Shown piece by piece: positions 9,601 through 18,347 of a stretch of 64,000 nucleotides of DNA (position 1 is its first letter; each line of letters begins with the position of its first letter). The notes under the pieces were generated by a model. The model was not told the DNA's origin and did no database searches. It saw only the letters and a list, made by a program, of their open reading frames with translations. The stretch comes from Bacillus litorisediminis (GTDB lineage Bacteria > Bacillota > Bacilli > Bacillales > JC228), in NCBI RefSeq assembly GCF_022808645.1, contig NZ_JAKZKT010000007.1:1-64000 (forward strand), written 5' to 3'. The translations under genes were made by a program, and so were the position numbers.

Positions 9601-10407
9601 ACCGTTAGCAGCAACGGTTCCTGCAACGTGCATTCCGTGCATGGAAGCATCTGGACCAGCAAGGTCTCTGATCTCAGAATTTCCATCCATATAGTTATAC
9701 CCATATGGGACCTTATCTGTATAAAATTGTCCCGGCAGGCCGTTCTCAGCTGTTAAACTAGCAACCTCATCTTCAGTAAGTTCTGCTTTCTGAGGGTCAC
9801 TTAAAACGAAGTCCTTATGAGAAGGGTCAACTCCAGTGTCAATAACACCAACAACCATCCCTTCCCCTTTATATCCATAATCACGCCAAGCTGTTTGAGC
9901 TTGCACAAGTTCCTTGCTATAAATCATGTCAGGCTCTTCTTCTGGACGAGTGTATTCAGTGGATATGTATACTTCTTTAACACCGTCAACTGCAGCCAAT
10001 TCTTCAATTTGGCCATATTTAACGTCAGCACTGAAACCGTTAGCTACCGTTGTAAAGCTGACATGTTCTTTTAATTCAATTTTCTTTGCTTTTGCTGCTT
10101 CTTTTACAGCCTTCTGAGCTGCTTTTCTTTCTGCTTTTAATTGTACTTTTTCTGCTTTAGAAAGATCTTTGTACTGTTTACCTTTTTTTTGCGCTACCGT
10201 AATAGCTGGTTCTTGCTCCAGCTCTACAATGACACGCACTTCTTCGTCAGGACTAAATAGCTCGTCCGGACTTGCTTTAACAGGCTGCTGTGCGTTAGGC
10301 ATTACATTCTGCGGTGCTGTCTTTTGTGGTACAGAAGCACCAAATGCAACCGATGAAAAGCATAGGAGTGAAATAATTGCTATAAGTAGACTTCTTTTTG
10401 CTTTCAA
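6616..10407 (-). CDS. Vpr-like secreted subtilisin (S8) serine protease
   Basis: 1263 residues. Signal peptide (1 to ~23), I9-type propeptide (about 55-155), then the S8 catalytic domain with Asp190 (VIDTGVD), His257 (MHGMHVAGT), oxyanion Asn357 (SAGNS) and Ser580 (GTSMAAPHVAGG). A PA domain is inserted at about 430-520. C-terminal beta-sandwich regions follow (about 650-1060), then an acidic Ser/Glu linker (near 1050-1085) and two Ig/FIVAR-like modules ending TVKVVKETKK. The order matches B. subtilis Vpr, but the protein is about 450 residues longer through its C-terminal modules. The start is a TTG behind GGGAGG. It is monocistronic with its own terminator; two TGTCGAA boxes lie upstream. 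Confidence 0.93.
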   Translation of the reverse strand: MKAKRSLLIAIISLLCFSSVAFGASVPQKTAPQNVMPNAQQPVKASPDELFSPDEEVRVIVELEQEPAITVAQKKGKQYKDLSKAEKVQLKAERKAAQKAVKEAAKAKKIELKEHVSFTTVANGFSADVKYGQIEELAAVDGVKEVYISTEYTRPEEEPDMIYSKELVQAQTAWRDYGYKGEGMVVGVIDTGVDPSHKDFVLSDPQKAELTEDEVASLTAENGLPGQFYTDKVPYGYNYMDGNSEIRDLAGPDASMHGMHVAGTVAANGDEENEGIKGIAPEAQVLALKVFSNDPNMGSTWGDIYIKAIDDAIVLGADVLNMSLGSTAGFVDANNPEQQAVARAVENGVLMAISAGNSAHLGNGFRNPLASNPDYGVVGSPGISYDSLQVASFENSYMDLDAITYTFGDTAGKAPFLSASSVHPIDVEPKTFEIAYGGLGKPEQLTNVAGKYALIQRGELAFVDKALNAQAAGAVGVIIYNNTDGYVNMASDPAITIPQLFMLKADGDKIAAALQAGETVTISFEGDKIKATNPEAGKMSAFSSWGVTPNLDFKPEITAPGGQIYSTLNNDKYGMMSGTSMAAPHVAGGGALVLQRVDEEFGYEGFDRVLMAKNILLNTSAPVLDKGTVPQAFGWNVPYSPRRQGAGLMQLHSALSTPVVVTEKKTGEAKVALKEVGDQFTFTLEARNYGNETAVYNVAASLQTDFAAYGELGWNVNELQAQPILNAAILVNDSEETTVTLKPGQKKTVTVTVDLSNAQVVDPSQTGSWSTPIDIEEVFENGYWVEGYVTFTDGSETNPTLSVPYVGFNGDWNEAPIFDGTIYDQASFYGAAGLVDNAGYYLGYNPITDEYHKELVAISPNGDGVQDSVIPVFSLLRNAGQITFSILDENGKEIRTLRTENDLRKHYYDGGLGAYYSFLPTRVWDGMINGALAEDGLYYYEMEAVLDYPGAEPQTLVLPVKVDTVAPTAEAALSEDGTKVTISASDNEGGSGLAYLDVYVDGESVLENLLAPSTTEFVLPEGISPESEIAVVAVDYAGNSSSDSTKDDQTSEEGSGEGSNEEGDSSEQDSTVPYVNLVNPEAFTIFNSSEVELSGTINEPSGLKEFTIAGHAVETTFNEETNLYEFNTSIQLEDGVHHLDVKAVDNEDNVIAFKRMIFVDTTAPVIEVSGIPQNGKVKQNVKTIKVDVKVADNFDEIRLYQNGSEIYFHEGLTQAYEMRSFEHVIEDLVLQLQEGENVFTFEATDLAGNTTTHTVKVVKETKK

Positions 10408-10535
10408 ATCCCTATTCCTCCCTTTTCTGAAAAGTAAGACTATTACTCTTTAAAACTATCATAAGTCTTTTTTCACAGTAACAGACCAAAAGTCGTGTTT
10501 TTAAACACGTGTACCAGGTAGAAATTACCTATGAA

Positions 10536-10571
10536 TTCGACATTATTACTGTAACACGTATGTATTCGACA
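10536..10571 (-). promoter_or_regulatory. Paired Spo0A-box-like sites upstream of the protease
   Basis: TGTCGAA on the minus strand at 10536-10542 and 10565-10571, 29 bp apart (about three helical turns) and roughly 130-165 bp upstream of the TTG start. The second reads TTTTTTGTCGAAT, a good match to the 0A-box. The rest of the 339-bp gap 10408-10746 holds only A/T-rich sequence and the terminator at 10707-10739. Confidence 0.4.
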
Positions 10572-10706
10572 AAAAAGGATGTTTCTTTTATCCTATTTAT
10601 GGTAATATCCCATATTTACTAAAAAAATAGTCTCATATAAATCCCTTATTTTAATTTCCTAATAAATATCTAAAAATGGAGTTTGATAGGAATATTGAAC
10701 TACTCA

Positions 10707-10739
10707 CAAAAAAAGAACTAGGTTTATTTAACCTAGTTC
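10707..10739 (-). terminator. Terminator of the multidomain nuclease gene
   Basis: Perfect 10-bp stem GAACTAGGTT / AACCTAGTTC with a 5-nt loop, followed on the minus strand by seven T. Confidence 0.9.
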
Positions 10740-10746
10740 CCCAATA

Positions 10747-13587
10747 TTAAATTGCTTTTACCAGAATGTCATAATCCTTGTCATCAACCTGGCCATCCTG
10801 ATTAAGATCTGCTTTTTCTTTTTCTGTTTCAGACTCTGTACCTATATAAGCAGTAAGTAATGCTAGATCTGCTAAAGACACTTGACCATCACCATTGAGA
10901 TCACCGAAAAGGTTTGCAGTTTCACCAGAAAAATAGTAGATGAAACCAGTCTGTTGCTCTTCATTTCCTTGAGAGTCTGCTAGAATAATATCCTTCACTT
11001 GGATATTCCAAGCCTGTTCTGCTTTGCCTTTTTGAACAAAGGTTAGGGCAAACAAATCTTGGTTGCCTTCTAGTGATGTATCTCCGAGCTTTGCAAAGGC
11101 AAGTTCAACCCGGCCTTTTTCCTCTGAGATCACAGGGTCTGTCAAACCATCCGTTATGTTTTCCGCTCCCAAAAAGTTAAGAGCTTTTTCATCGAATTGA
11201 ATGGTAAGCTGGCCAGCCCGAAGGTCGTTAAGCTCTTGACCAGATAGAATTAATTTAGTCTTTCTCCCATTTCCGGCTTCCGTTTTAAAGGCAAATGCCC
11301 CAATGGATTCATTGACCTCTGCCAATTCCAGGTCTGCTTCTCCTCGCGGTTTTACTTGGTAGGTGTCTCTGAATATACTAGCAATCCCGGTAACGTTAAT
11401 AACGTCTCCTTCTTTAAAATCTGCGGTGAACCCGGCATAATCGTATCCTGTACGATTATCGATGCGAACTAGGACTGTTTCATCCCCTTTTACAGCTACG
11501 AATTCAACTGTACCATAGCTTTGTTCTTCAATATTTGTTACGGTAACTCCCTCGAGTTTAATTAACTCACCTTGTACGTCCTGATTAACTCCAGCAGGTG
11601 AAATGGTTATAGCTTCAGGGATAGGCTGATTGGATGCAAGAACTTCAACCGTTGGGTTAGTTAGCTGTTTTTCACCATTAAATGCACCAAGTGTACCGTC
11701 AATCCTTACCCGGTCCCCTTGAGAGATCCCTGCGTGAGATTGATAAACGTAAATCCCGCCTGTTTCATCTTGCACGTAAAATCCTTTTGAACCCCAGCTG
11801 CCGGGAACTGTAGTAACAATCCCTTCTACTGTAACATTTTCACCGTCCCCTAATTGTCGGGCTTCAGCAATCGTGGTTATTGTCGGCTCATCTGGAGCTG
11901 TTCCGTCCGCTGGTGTGAAACCGGCAGCTTGTGCCTCCTCTTCTGACCAGAAGAAAATTCGTTTATCAACAGGGACACTTTCCCATAGTTCTGGTGCTAC
12001 ATATTCCTTTGTGTCAGAGTGGCCAACTGGTTTATCGAGACCGCCGCCTTGTTCACGTGCTCTGAACATAAACGGCAATTCCAATAGCGGGTCTTCTGGA
12101 TTCCAGATTCCAAGGCCTGCTGCATTAGCTTCTCTCACAGCCGTCTGATACATTTCATACTCAGCCATATCACCAACTGGCCAGATAAAGTAAGTGACTG
12201 CATATCCTTTTTGAACCATTTCCAAGTTCGTATTAAGATTATCCTCTTTACGGATGACCTGTGCTAGTAAGCGTCCGTAGTCATCGAGCGGTTCCTCACC
12301 GACTTTAATAATAATCTGATCCCCTGGCTGAAGAAGGGTACTCATATAATTTTTAGCTGCGATACCGTGATCTAACTGGCTCTGATCTAATTCATTCTGT
12401 GGGGTATGGTAGGTTTCCGGTGTATCGATATTGACAAAACGAACACTGGTTGTACCTAGGACTGGTGACTGAATGTTAATGGTATCACCATCTACTACTC
12501 GGGAAACCACTGCTTCATATTCTCCCGAAGGATCTGGTGCAGGCGGCTGATTTTCTAAAAGTGTTATGTCTGCACTTGAACGCGGAAGCAGCTGGTACGA
12601 ATTATACTGACTCATGATTCCGGTAAAAGAATACCATTTACCAGCTTCAATTGATGAAATTGCGTTTGTTCCTTCCATAACCCGAAGAGTGGTTCCATTA
12701 AACTCTTCATCTACAATTGTTACATTGTATCCGCCGCCAGCCGGACTGCTTGGAACAGATTGAACGTACCCTTCGACTTGAACAAGAGTTCCTTCGAGGG
12801 GCTCAGCAGTTGCTTCATTCATAAAATCTGCAAGAGTAATCACTTGCGGATTTGGAAGCGGCTGATTTTCAGCAAGAACTTGAATCCCGTCAGCTTCCGG
12901 TACAATTTCAGTTAATTGGTTGTAAGTCGTGATGGCTCCAGTTACTTTTACAAGATCCCCAGCTTTAAGAGCAGGATAGGCACTCGGGTCAAAAGCAAAA
13001 ATATTGATTCCGCCCGTTTCATCCTGCATGTATGTAGAAAGCCTTCCTCCGCCAATTGCTGCATTATCAGCTGTCACAACTCCTTGGATTGTCACGGTTT
13101 GGCCAATTTGGCTCTTCGCTTCAGCAATTGTTAGGGTTTGAGGATCTCCAGGATTGGGCTCACCTTCTACAAAAGTAATAGCGGTAGGATTTTTTAAACC
13201 TGGAACTGAGAAATAATCTTCTAAGCTTCCGGTTACTTGAATTTTTCTCCCGATTATATCTGGATTGGTTTGCAGGCCAAATTCTGCTCTGAACTGAGAT
13301 GATAATTGAACAGGTAAAATTTTTGAAGAGTCCGTTTCAGTTGGAGAATCTGCAATCGCAAGGTTGTAGTCATTGCCAAATGGAGCCTCTCGATCATAAG
13401 AGTTGGTACCCGTTGTGTGCCCCACAATATACCCTTCTACTGCAGCAGTCCCCGTATTATTGGCGATGGCTTCTGCAACTGTAATGGCATCTGTGGTTTC
13501 AGCTTTTGACACAAATGGAGCAAACAAGCTAACTGCTAAAACAAAAGATAAAATAAGCTTTAAACCTGCAGAACGTGATGACTTCAT
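10747..13587 (-). CDS. Secreted multidomain thermonuclease with OB-folds, cohesin-like and dockerin regions
   Basis: 946 residues. Signal peptide (1-29); DUF6359-like module (about 35-140); two OB-fold modules of the YhcR type (about 150-240 and 250-345, with the recurrent YMQDETGGI motif); a staphylococcal-nuclease domain (about 356-500) with Asp366 (DGDT), Arg383, Asp388, Glu391 and Arg439 matching the catalytic set; a short segment resembling an Ada-type module; two further OB modules (about 580-780); a cohesin-like beta domain (about 790-890); and a dockerin type I pair (DLNGDGQVSLADL and DLNQDGQVDDKDY, 898-946). It resembles B. subtilis YhcR, but YhcR carries a 5'-nucleotidase domain where this protein has the cohesin and dockerin parts. 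The likely role is extracellular degradation of nucleic acid. Confidence 0.9.
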   Translation of the reverse strand: MKSSRSAGLKLILSFVLAVSLFAPFVSKAETTDAITVAEAIANNTGTAAVEGYIVGHTTGTNSYDREAPFGNDYNLAIADSPTETDSSKILPVQLSSQFRAEFGLQTNPDIIGRKIQVTGSLEDYFSVPGLKNPTAITFVEGEPNPGDPQTLTIAEAKSQIGQTVTIQGVVTADNAAIGGGRLSTYMQDETGGINIFAFDPSAYPALKAGDLVKVTGAITTYNQLTEIVPEADGIQVLAENQPLPNPQVITLADFMNEATAEPLEGTLVQVEGYVQSVPSSPAGGGYNVTIVDEEFNGTTLRVMEGTNAISSIEAGKWYSFTGIMSQYNSYQLLPRSSADITLLENQPPAPDPSGEYEAVVSRVVDGDTINIQSPVLGTTSVRFVNIDTPETYHTPQNELDQSQLDHGIAAKNYMSTLLQPGDQIIIKVGEEPLDDYGRLLAQVIRKEDNLNTNLEMVQKGYAVTYFIWPVGDMAEYEMYQTAVREANAAGLGIWNPEDPLLELPFMFRAREQGGGLDKPVGHSDTKEYVAPELWESVPVDKRIFFWSEEEAQAAGFTPADGTAPDEPTITTIAEARQLGDGENVTVEGIVTTVPGSWGSKGFYVQDETGGIYVYQSHAGISQGDRVRIDGTLGAFNGEKQLTNPTVEVLASNQPIPEAITISPAGVNQDVQGELIKLEGVTVTNIEEQSYGTVEFVAVKGDETVLVRIDNRTGYDYAGFTADFKEGDVINVTGIASIFRDTYQVKPRGEADLELAEVNESIGAFAFKTEAGNGRKTKLILSGQELNDLRAGQLTIQFDEKALNFLGAENITDGLTDPVISEEKGRVELAFAKLGDTSLEGNQDLFALTFVQKGKAEQAWNIQVKDIILADSQGNEEQQTGFIYYFSGETANLFGDLNGDGQVSLADLALLTAYIGTESETEKEKADLNQDGQVDDKDYDILVKAI

Positions 13588-13881
13588 ACTTTTCCCTTCC
13601 TTCTTCAGATAATAGGTTCTCCTAATTCTTTTGATTCAATAAAGATATAAATCGACATGATGCACGCGGCTATTATACAGAATAAAGAAGGGTTCGAGTT
13701 AAAATTAACCAACTTTTTACTGAAATCACAACTAATGGACTAGATTGTTTAAATTTCAGTTCTTTAAACCTATTGTTGCAGCGATATTTTATCCTTCTAA
13801 AGTTTTATAGCAAGAATGGCGGATGTGGGGAGGGATTGGCGCATTTATCATATAGTTGCGTGTATCGCGGTGCGGCTCGGT
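13588..13881. other. A/T-rich spacer between the nuclease gene and repeat array A
   Basis: The nuclease promoter should lie here. I see no clear hairpin, operator or short gene before the repeats begin. Confidence 0.4.
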
Positions 13882-14678
13882 GATGTATGTGCCGTTTATT
13901 GAGGTTTATGGGTCGTCCCTCGGGGGTTATGGGCCGTCGACCGATGTTTATGGGCTGTTCCTCGCAGGTTATGTGCCATCGACCGGTGTTTATGTGCCGT
14001 TCCTCGGCGTTTATGGGCCGTTCCTGACATTTATGTGCCGTTCCTCGATGGTTATGTGCCATCGCCCGGTGTTTATGTGCCGTTCCTCGGCGTTTATGGG
14101 CCGTTTCCCGACTTTTATGTGCCACCGACTGACGTTTATGGGCCACCGACCGACGTTTATGGGCCACCACCCCACGTTTATGGACCGTTCCGTGTCGTTT
14201 ATGGGCCACCGTCCGGCGTTATGGGCCGTTCCGTGACGGATATGTGCCACCGACGGATGCTTTTGTGCTACCGACTGGCGTTTATGGGCCACCGACCGAC
14301 GTCTATGGGCCACCACCCCGCGTTTATGGACCGTTCCGTGTCGTTTATGTGCCACCGTCCGGCGTTATGGGCCGTTCCGTGACGGATATGTGCCACCGAC
14401 GGATGCTTTTGTGCCACCGACTGGCGTTTATGGGCCACCGACCGACGTCTATGGGCCGTTCCCCACGTTTATGTGCCATTCCCCGTCGTTTATAGGCAAC
14501 CTCCCGATGTTTATGTGCCACCACCACGCGTTTATGTGTTACCACCCCGCGTTTATGTGCCACCTCCTGATGTTTATTTGCCACCACCACGCTTTTATGT
14601 GCCACCACCACGCGTTTATGTGTTACCACCCTGCGTTTATGTGCTACCGAACTGCGTTTATGGGCAGTTCCCTGTCGG
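13882..14678 (-). repeat. Repeat array A: ~38 units of 21 bp, GGCACATAA family
   Basis: About 38 tandem units of 20-21 bp. On the minus strand each carries the core GGCACATAA (often GGCCCATAA) plus a variable GC-rich 12-nt tail such as ACGTCGGTCGGT. On the plus strand it reads as TTTATGTGCC or TTTATGGGCC every 21 bp. Within the array a seven-unit block is duplicated almost perfectly (14175-14320 and 14321-14466, 146-bp offset). The array is far richer in G+C than its surroundings. The core points away from the NERD gene that starts 84 bp downstream. Confidence 0.95.
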
Positions 14679-14761
14679 TCGGAACATTTCTTTAAAGAAA
14701 ATTAAAGGATTTTGTCTCTCAATTATGGAAATAAATTAAAAAATAATTAGGAGTGATGCTT

Positions 14762-15724
14762 TTGGTTTTATTATCTCGATCTATTCCGATCCAAATTTTA
14801 ATTATCGAGGCTTTATTTAGGAGGCTCAACCCAAATCATAGGATTCATAAAGAACTAAGAGAAGAATACAACAGAAGAAAGAAAGGTGTTGAAGGTGAAA
14901 AACAAATCGACTATTACCTCGAGTTTCTGCCCCCTAATCAATTCTACTTTTTCCGAGGTCTCCGCTTATTCCTCAATAATAAAGCATTTCAAATTGATAC
15001 TCTGCTAATCTCTCAAAAATTCATTCTTCTAATCGAGGTGAAAAACATCAGCGGGAAACTTTTCTTTGACGAAGGCTATAAACAATTAGTTTGGATAAAT
15101 GAAAATGGAGAAGAACAAGTCATGGAGGATCCCCTGGAACAAGTAAAGAGACAAAGCCGACAGTTTGTAAAATGGATGGATCTAAAGCTTGATGTTCCTA
15201 TAGAATATTTGGTGGTAATAGGAGACTCCCGAACGTATATAGACCCAAGATCTGGTCCGAAATATAAAGATTACATTCTTCATGCTCATGCTCTTGAAGA
15301 AAAAATTCAGGAACTATCCTATAAATATCAAAAAAATTTCATACAGGAAATAGCCGTTCAAAAATTAACATCACGCATATTGACTTGCCATAATCCTCTT
15401 TCTGTGGATCCGCAGAAAACATATCAATATTCCAGTGCTGACATCGTTAAAGGAATACAATGTCCTCAATGTAAAAAGTTTGGGATGGAGAGAGTGAATC
15501 AGAGGTGGGAGTGCCCTTATTGTAAAGCTACTTCCCGTGATGCTCATAAGCAGGCGATCTTAGATTATTTGTTATTGATTAAACCGACGATTACGAATAA
15601 GGAATGCAGGGAGTTTTTAGGGATTAAATCACGAAAAATTGCTCATAGGCTTTTAATTTCAATGAATCTACAATTTTCAGGTGCGAACAAATCAAGAATA
15701 TATTTTAGACCTAAGCACGGTTGA
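14762..15724 (+). CDS. NERD-domain nuclease-like protein with zinc ribbon and HTH-like C-terminus (paralog 1)
   Basis: 320 residues. The nuclease-related NERD domain (about 42-160) carries GE (Glu45), QIDTLL (Asp79), EVKN (Glu92, Lys94) and a downstream Gln (127 or 131), the motif series of the PD-(D/E)XK-like NERD fold. A zinc ribbon follows (Cys234, Cys237, Cys251, Cys254), then a ~50-residue helix-turn-helix-like segment (263-315) ending in SRIYFRP. The TTG at 14762 is chosen by alignment with the second NERD protein and an 8-nt spacing from AGGAG; ATG 14756 and GTG 14753 are alternatives with poor spacing. Repeat arrays of one family flank it on both sides, and the downstream array begins 6 bp after its stop. 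The role is unknown; sequence-specific DNA binding or cleavage is plausible from the domains. Confidence 0.85.
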   Translation: MVLLSRSIPIQILIIEALFRRLNPNHRIHKELREEYNRRKKGVEGEKQIDYYLEFLPPNQFYFFRGLRLFLNNKAFQIDTLLISQKFILLIEVKNISGKLFFDEGYKQLVWINENGEEQVMEDPLEQVKRQSRQFVKWMDLKLDVPIEYLVVIGDSRTYIDPRSGPKYKDYILHAHALEEKIQELSYKYQKNFIQEIAVQKLTSRILTCHNPLSVDPQKTYQYSSADIVKGIQCPQCKKFGMERVNQRWECPYCKATSRDAHKQAILDYLLLIKPTITNKECREFLGIKSRKIAHRLLISMNLQFSGANKSRIYFRPKHG

Positions 15725-15729
15725 GTAGC

Positions 15730-16482
15730 GGCACATTAATAGTGCTTAATGGCACATAACTGCGCAAGTACGGCACATAACGGGCGAGCCCAGGCACTTA
15801 TTCAGTCCTGTACCCCACATAACGGGCGAGCCTAGGCACTATTCTGTCCTGTATGGCACATAACAGACAAGCACCGGCACATAATCAGTCGCGTACGGCA
15901 CATAACAGGCAAGCACCCGGCACATAATCAGGCCAGTAACGCACATAACAGACGAGCACCGGCACATATTCTGGCCATATGGCACATAACGGGCAAGTCC
16001 CGGCTCATATTCAGGCCTGTACCGCACATAACAGACGAGCCCAGGCACATATTCAGTCCTTTACGGTACATAACGGGCGAACCCAGACACATATTCAGGC
16101 CTGTATGGCACATAACGAGCGAGCAAAGCACATAATTAGTCCTGTACCTCACATAACGGGCGAGCACCGGCACATATTCAGGATTGTACGGCACATAACG
16201 GGCGAGTCCCGGCTCATATTCAGGCCTGTACCGCACATAACAGACAAGCACCGGCACATAATCAGTCGCGTACGGCACATAACGGGCAAGCACCGGCACA
16301 TAATCAGAACTGTATGGCACATAACGAGTGAGACCCGGCACATATTCAGGCCTGTACGGCACATAACGGGCGACACACAGCACATATTCTGGCCTGTATG
16401 GCACATAACAAGTGAGCACCGGCACATAATCAGGCCTGGACCGCTCATAACAGGCAAGCACTCGCACATAACGGCCCAACCC
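15730..16482 (+). repeat. Repeat array B: ~36 units of 21 bp, GGCACATAA family, alternating unit types
   Basis: About 36 units of 20-22 bp with the core GGCACATAA or GGCACATAT on the plus strand. Two unit types alternate along most of the array: core plus CGGGCGAGCACC and core plus TCAGGCCTGTAC, giving a 42-bp dimer period. It starts 6 bp after the NERD stop codon and ends about 15 bp before the stop codon of the convergent acetyltransferase gene. It runs in the opposite orientation to array A, so both cores point away from the NERD gene. Confidence 0.95.
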
Positions 16483-16496
16483 ATATCACCCATATT

Positions 16497-17018
16497 CTAT
16501 GAAACTGTCTCAAACGCAGGCGGGTATATGACTTTACCCTGTATCTGATCCAAAGACCCTTCTGCCAGCTCTGCAACCATAAATACTTCCTCCGGAACCG
16601 CAAATGGAGATTCAATGCCCTTTTTAATAGAAGGAATGAATCCAAATTTCGGATAAAAATTAGGATGGCCTAAAACAACAACATGCGTATATCCTAACTC
16701 TTTTGCTCTTTCCAGTCCGCTTCTAACGAGGATCGAGCCAATCCCTTGGTTTTGATACGCCGGCAGGACAGCCATTGGTGCGAGGGCAAGCGTAGGAATA
16801 AGCCCGGTTTCTGTTTGAATATGCACCAGGCTAAATAAAATATGTCCGACCACTTTTCCCTCAATATCTTCGGCTACTAAAGATAATTCAGGGATAAAAT
16901 GATCCGAACCCCTAATCAATTCAATTAATTTCCCTTCGCCTTCACCATTAAATGCCAGATCATTAATTTCTTTAATCACAGCATAATCTTCATTCTTTTC
17001 TGGCCGTACTGAATACAT
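16497..17018 (-). CDS. GNAT-family N-acetyltransferase (YhbS-like)
   Basis: 173 residues. Motif A of the acetyl-CoA binding site is LAPMAVLPAYQNQGIGSILVRSGLE, followed by VVVLGHPNFYPKFGFIPS, the YhbS/COG3153 signature. It transfers an acetyl group from acetyl-CoA to an unknown amine. AAAGGAGG precedes the ATG. The AEC transporter gene ends 15 bp before this start, so the two are probably one operon. Its stop codon lies almost against repeat array B. Confidence 0.9.
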   Translation of the reverse strand: MYSVRPEKNEDYAVIKEINDLAFNGEGEGKLIELIRGSDHFIPELSLVAEDIEGKVVGHILFSLVHIQTETGLIPTLALAPMAVLPAYQNQGIGSILVRSGLERAKELGYTHVVVLGHPNFYPKFGFIPSIKKGIESPFAVPEEVFMVAELAEGSLDQIQGKVIYPPAFETVS

Positions 17019-17033
17019 GGATTCGCTCCTCCT

Positions 17034-17942
17034 TTATACCCCTAAGAAGACTAATAGAATCGGAACCGTTACAATACTTAAAATCGTAGTAATGAACGTA
17101 ACGGCCGAAACAAAATCTGGTTCAGTTTTAAATTGTATCGATAATAGCGTAATATTCGCCGCTGTGGGCATCGCAGCTGCAATAATCAGGACTTTTTCTA
17201 GCAATGGATCTAATGAAACGAATGAAAATATAAAAATAGCTATGACTGGTGACAGCAGCATGCGGGCAAAGGTAATTACGGAAAGCTCATACCAATTGAC
17301 CTTTTCAAATTCGATTCGTGCCAGCTGCATGCCTAAGGCGAGCATAATAATAGGAATCGCTGCATCTGATAGCATTCCAATCGGTTTATCTAAGGAAGCC
17401 GGAATCTCAATGTTCAGCAATTGAAACAGAATCCCAAGAATCAAACTGTACAGCACGGGCATTGTAAGAATCTTCTTCCACGGGGAAAAAGAAGTTTCTT
17501 TCCTCAGAGATGAACCAGTTGCAGCCAGAAAAAGACCGACTGAATTCATTAAAACCGATTGGACTACCATGACAATGATTGCCAAAGAAAAAGCTTTTTC
17601 CCCTAATGCAAAGTAAATAAGAGGAGCGCCGTAATTTCCTGCATTCATAAATGCAGTGGCTAACATAAAGGAAGCGGTCACCGTCTTGCTTGTTTTACGA
17701 ATCTTTCCATATAAATAAGAAAGAACTAGCAATACGATACAGAATCCTACACAGAAAAGCATGATATAAAGGTAATCCCAGCTTAATGGATGGGTATAAA
17801 ACGTCTTGAATACTAAAAAGGGAGTTAATACATATAAAGAAAGAGTTGAAATCGAGCGGATATCAAAGTTAAAAATCCGCTGTATTACATAGCCAATCAC
17901 AAAAATTGCAACCACAGGAATTACTACATCTAATAAGATCAT
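17034..17942 (-). CDS. AEC-family (auxin efflux carrier-like) transporter
   Basis: 302 residues with about ten membrane helices, a typical AEC permease length. Features include the N-terminal VVIPVVAIFVIGYVIQRIFNFD, NAGNYGAPLIYFALGE in the middle and AIPIIMLALGMQLARIE in the second half. Bacterial members export organic acids or malate-like anions; the substrate is not evident. A GGTGA element lies just before the ATG. The first gene of a two-gene unit with the acetyltransferase. Confidence 0.88.
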   Translation of the reverse strand: MILLDVVIPVVAIFVIGYVIQRIFNFDIRSISTLSLYVLTPFLVFKTFYTHPLSWDYLYIMLFCVGFCIVLLVLSYLYGKIRKTSKTVTASFMLATAFMNAGNYGAPLIYFALGEKAFSLAIIVMVVQSVLMNSVGLFLAATGSSLRKETSFSPWKKILTMPVLYSLILGILFQLLNIEIPASLDKPIGMLSDAAIPIIMLALGMQLARIEFEKVNWYELSVITFARMLLSPVIAIFIFSFVSLDPLLEKVLIIAAAMPTAANITLLSIQFKTEPDFVSAVTFITTILSIVTVPILLVFLGV

Positions 17943-18042
17943 TTTTTCACCAGCTTCTTATACTCTGTTTGCTCCTCTATTATGCTACTATTTTTGTATT
18001 TATCCAAGCTTGAATTAACAAAATCCACAAAATTTTATAAAT

Positions 18043-18049
18043 TTCGACA
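18043..18049 (-). promoter_or_regulatory. Spo0A-box-like heptamer in the oppA upstream region
   Basis: TGTCGAA on the minus strand, about 300 bp upstream of oppA and 100 bp upstream of the divergent AEC gene. The rest of the 405-bp gap 17943-18347 is A/T-rich with a cre-like site at 18267. Confidence 0.25.
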
Positions 18050-18266
18050 ATAGGCAAAAAGGCGCTTTTTTAACTTATCAGATTATTTTATTTTCATACA
18101 AAATTCCTATTAACTGAACAATTCATTTGTTTGAAATATTGCAAAATGAAAGGTAAGTATATATAATGTCTTAATGTAGGCTTAATAAAATCCTTACAAA
18201 ATCTATATTTCTATCAATTTTTGTCATATTTCTGTGCGATTTGGCGAACATTTAGCCTCAGAATTA

Positions 18267-18280
18267 TGTAAGTGCTTACA
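18267..18280 (+). promoter_or_regulatory. CcpA cre-like palindrome upstream of oppA
   Basis: TGTAAGTGCTTACA differs by one base from the optimal catabolite-responsive element TGTAAGCGCTTACA. It lies 68 bp upstream of the oppA GTG, a position compatible with repression at the promoter. Confidence 0.45.
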
Positions 18281-18347
18281 TATTGATAGGAATGTAGGTT
18301 TAGGTAAATTTTATTAGGCCAAACAAAAATTTATAGGGGGTTACACT

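Noticed and set aside
13805..14739. Long overlapping ORFs with heptad-like repeats (VYGPPTD, MAHKRH) on both strands
   Set aside because: Artefact of a 21-bp period (7 codons) that keeps frames open; no fitting ribosome binding sites, and several frames on both strands are open at once.
15839..16548. Repeat ORFs in array B (HIQACTAHN, YVPVLARYV types)
   Set aside because: Same cause: tandem repeats read in several frames, without start signals.
18061..18077. Terminator AAAAAGGCGCTTTTTT upstream of oppA
   Set aside because: Stem has only one or two G-C pairs and almost no loop; not a convincing hairpin.
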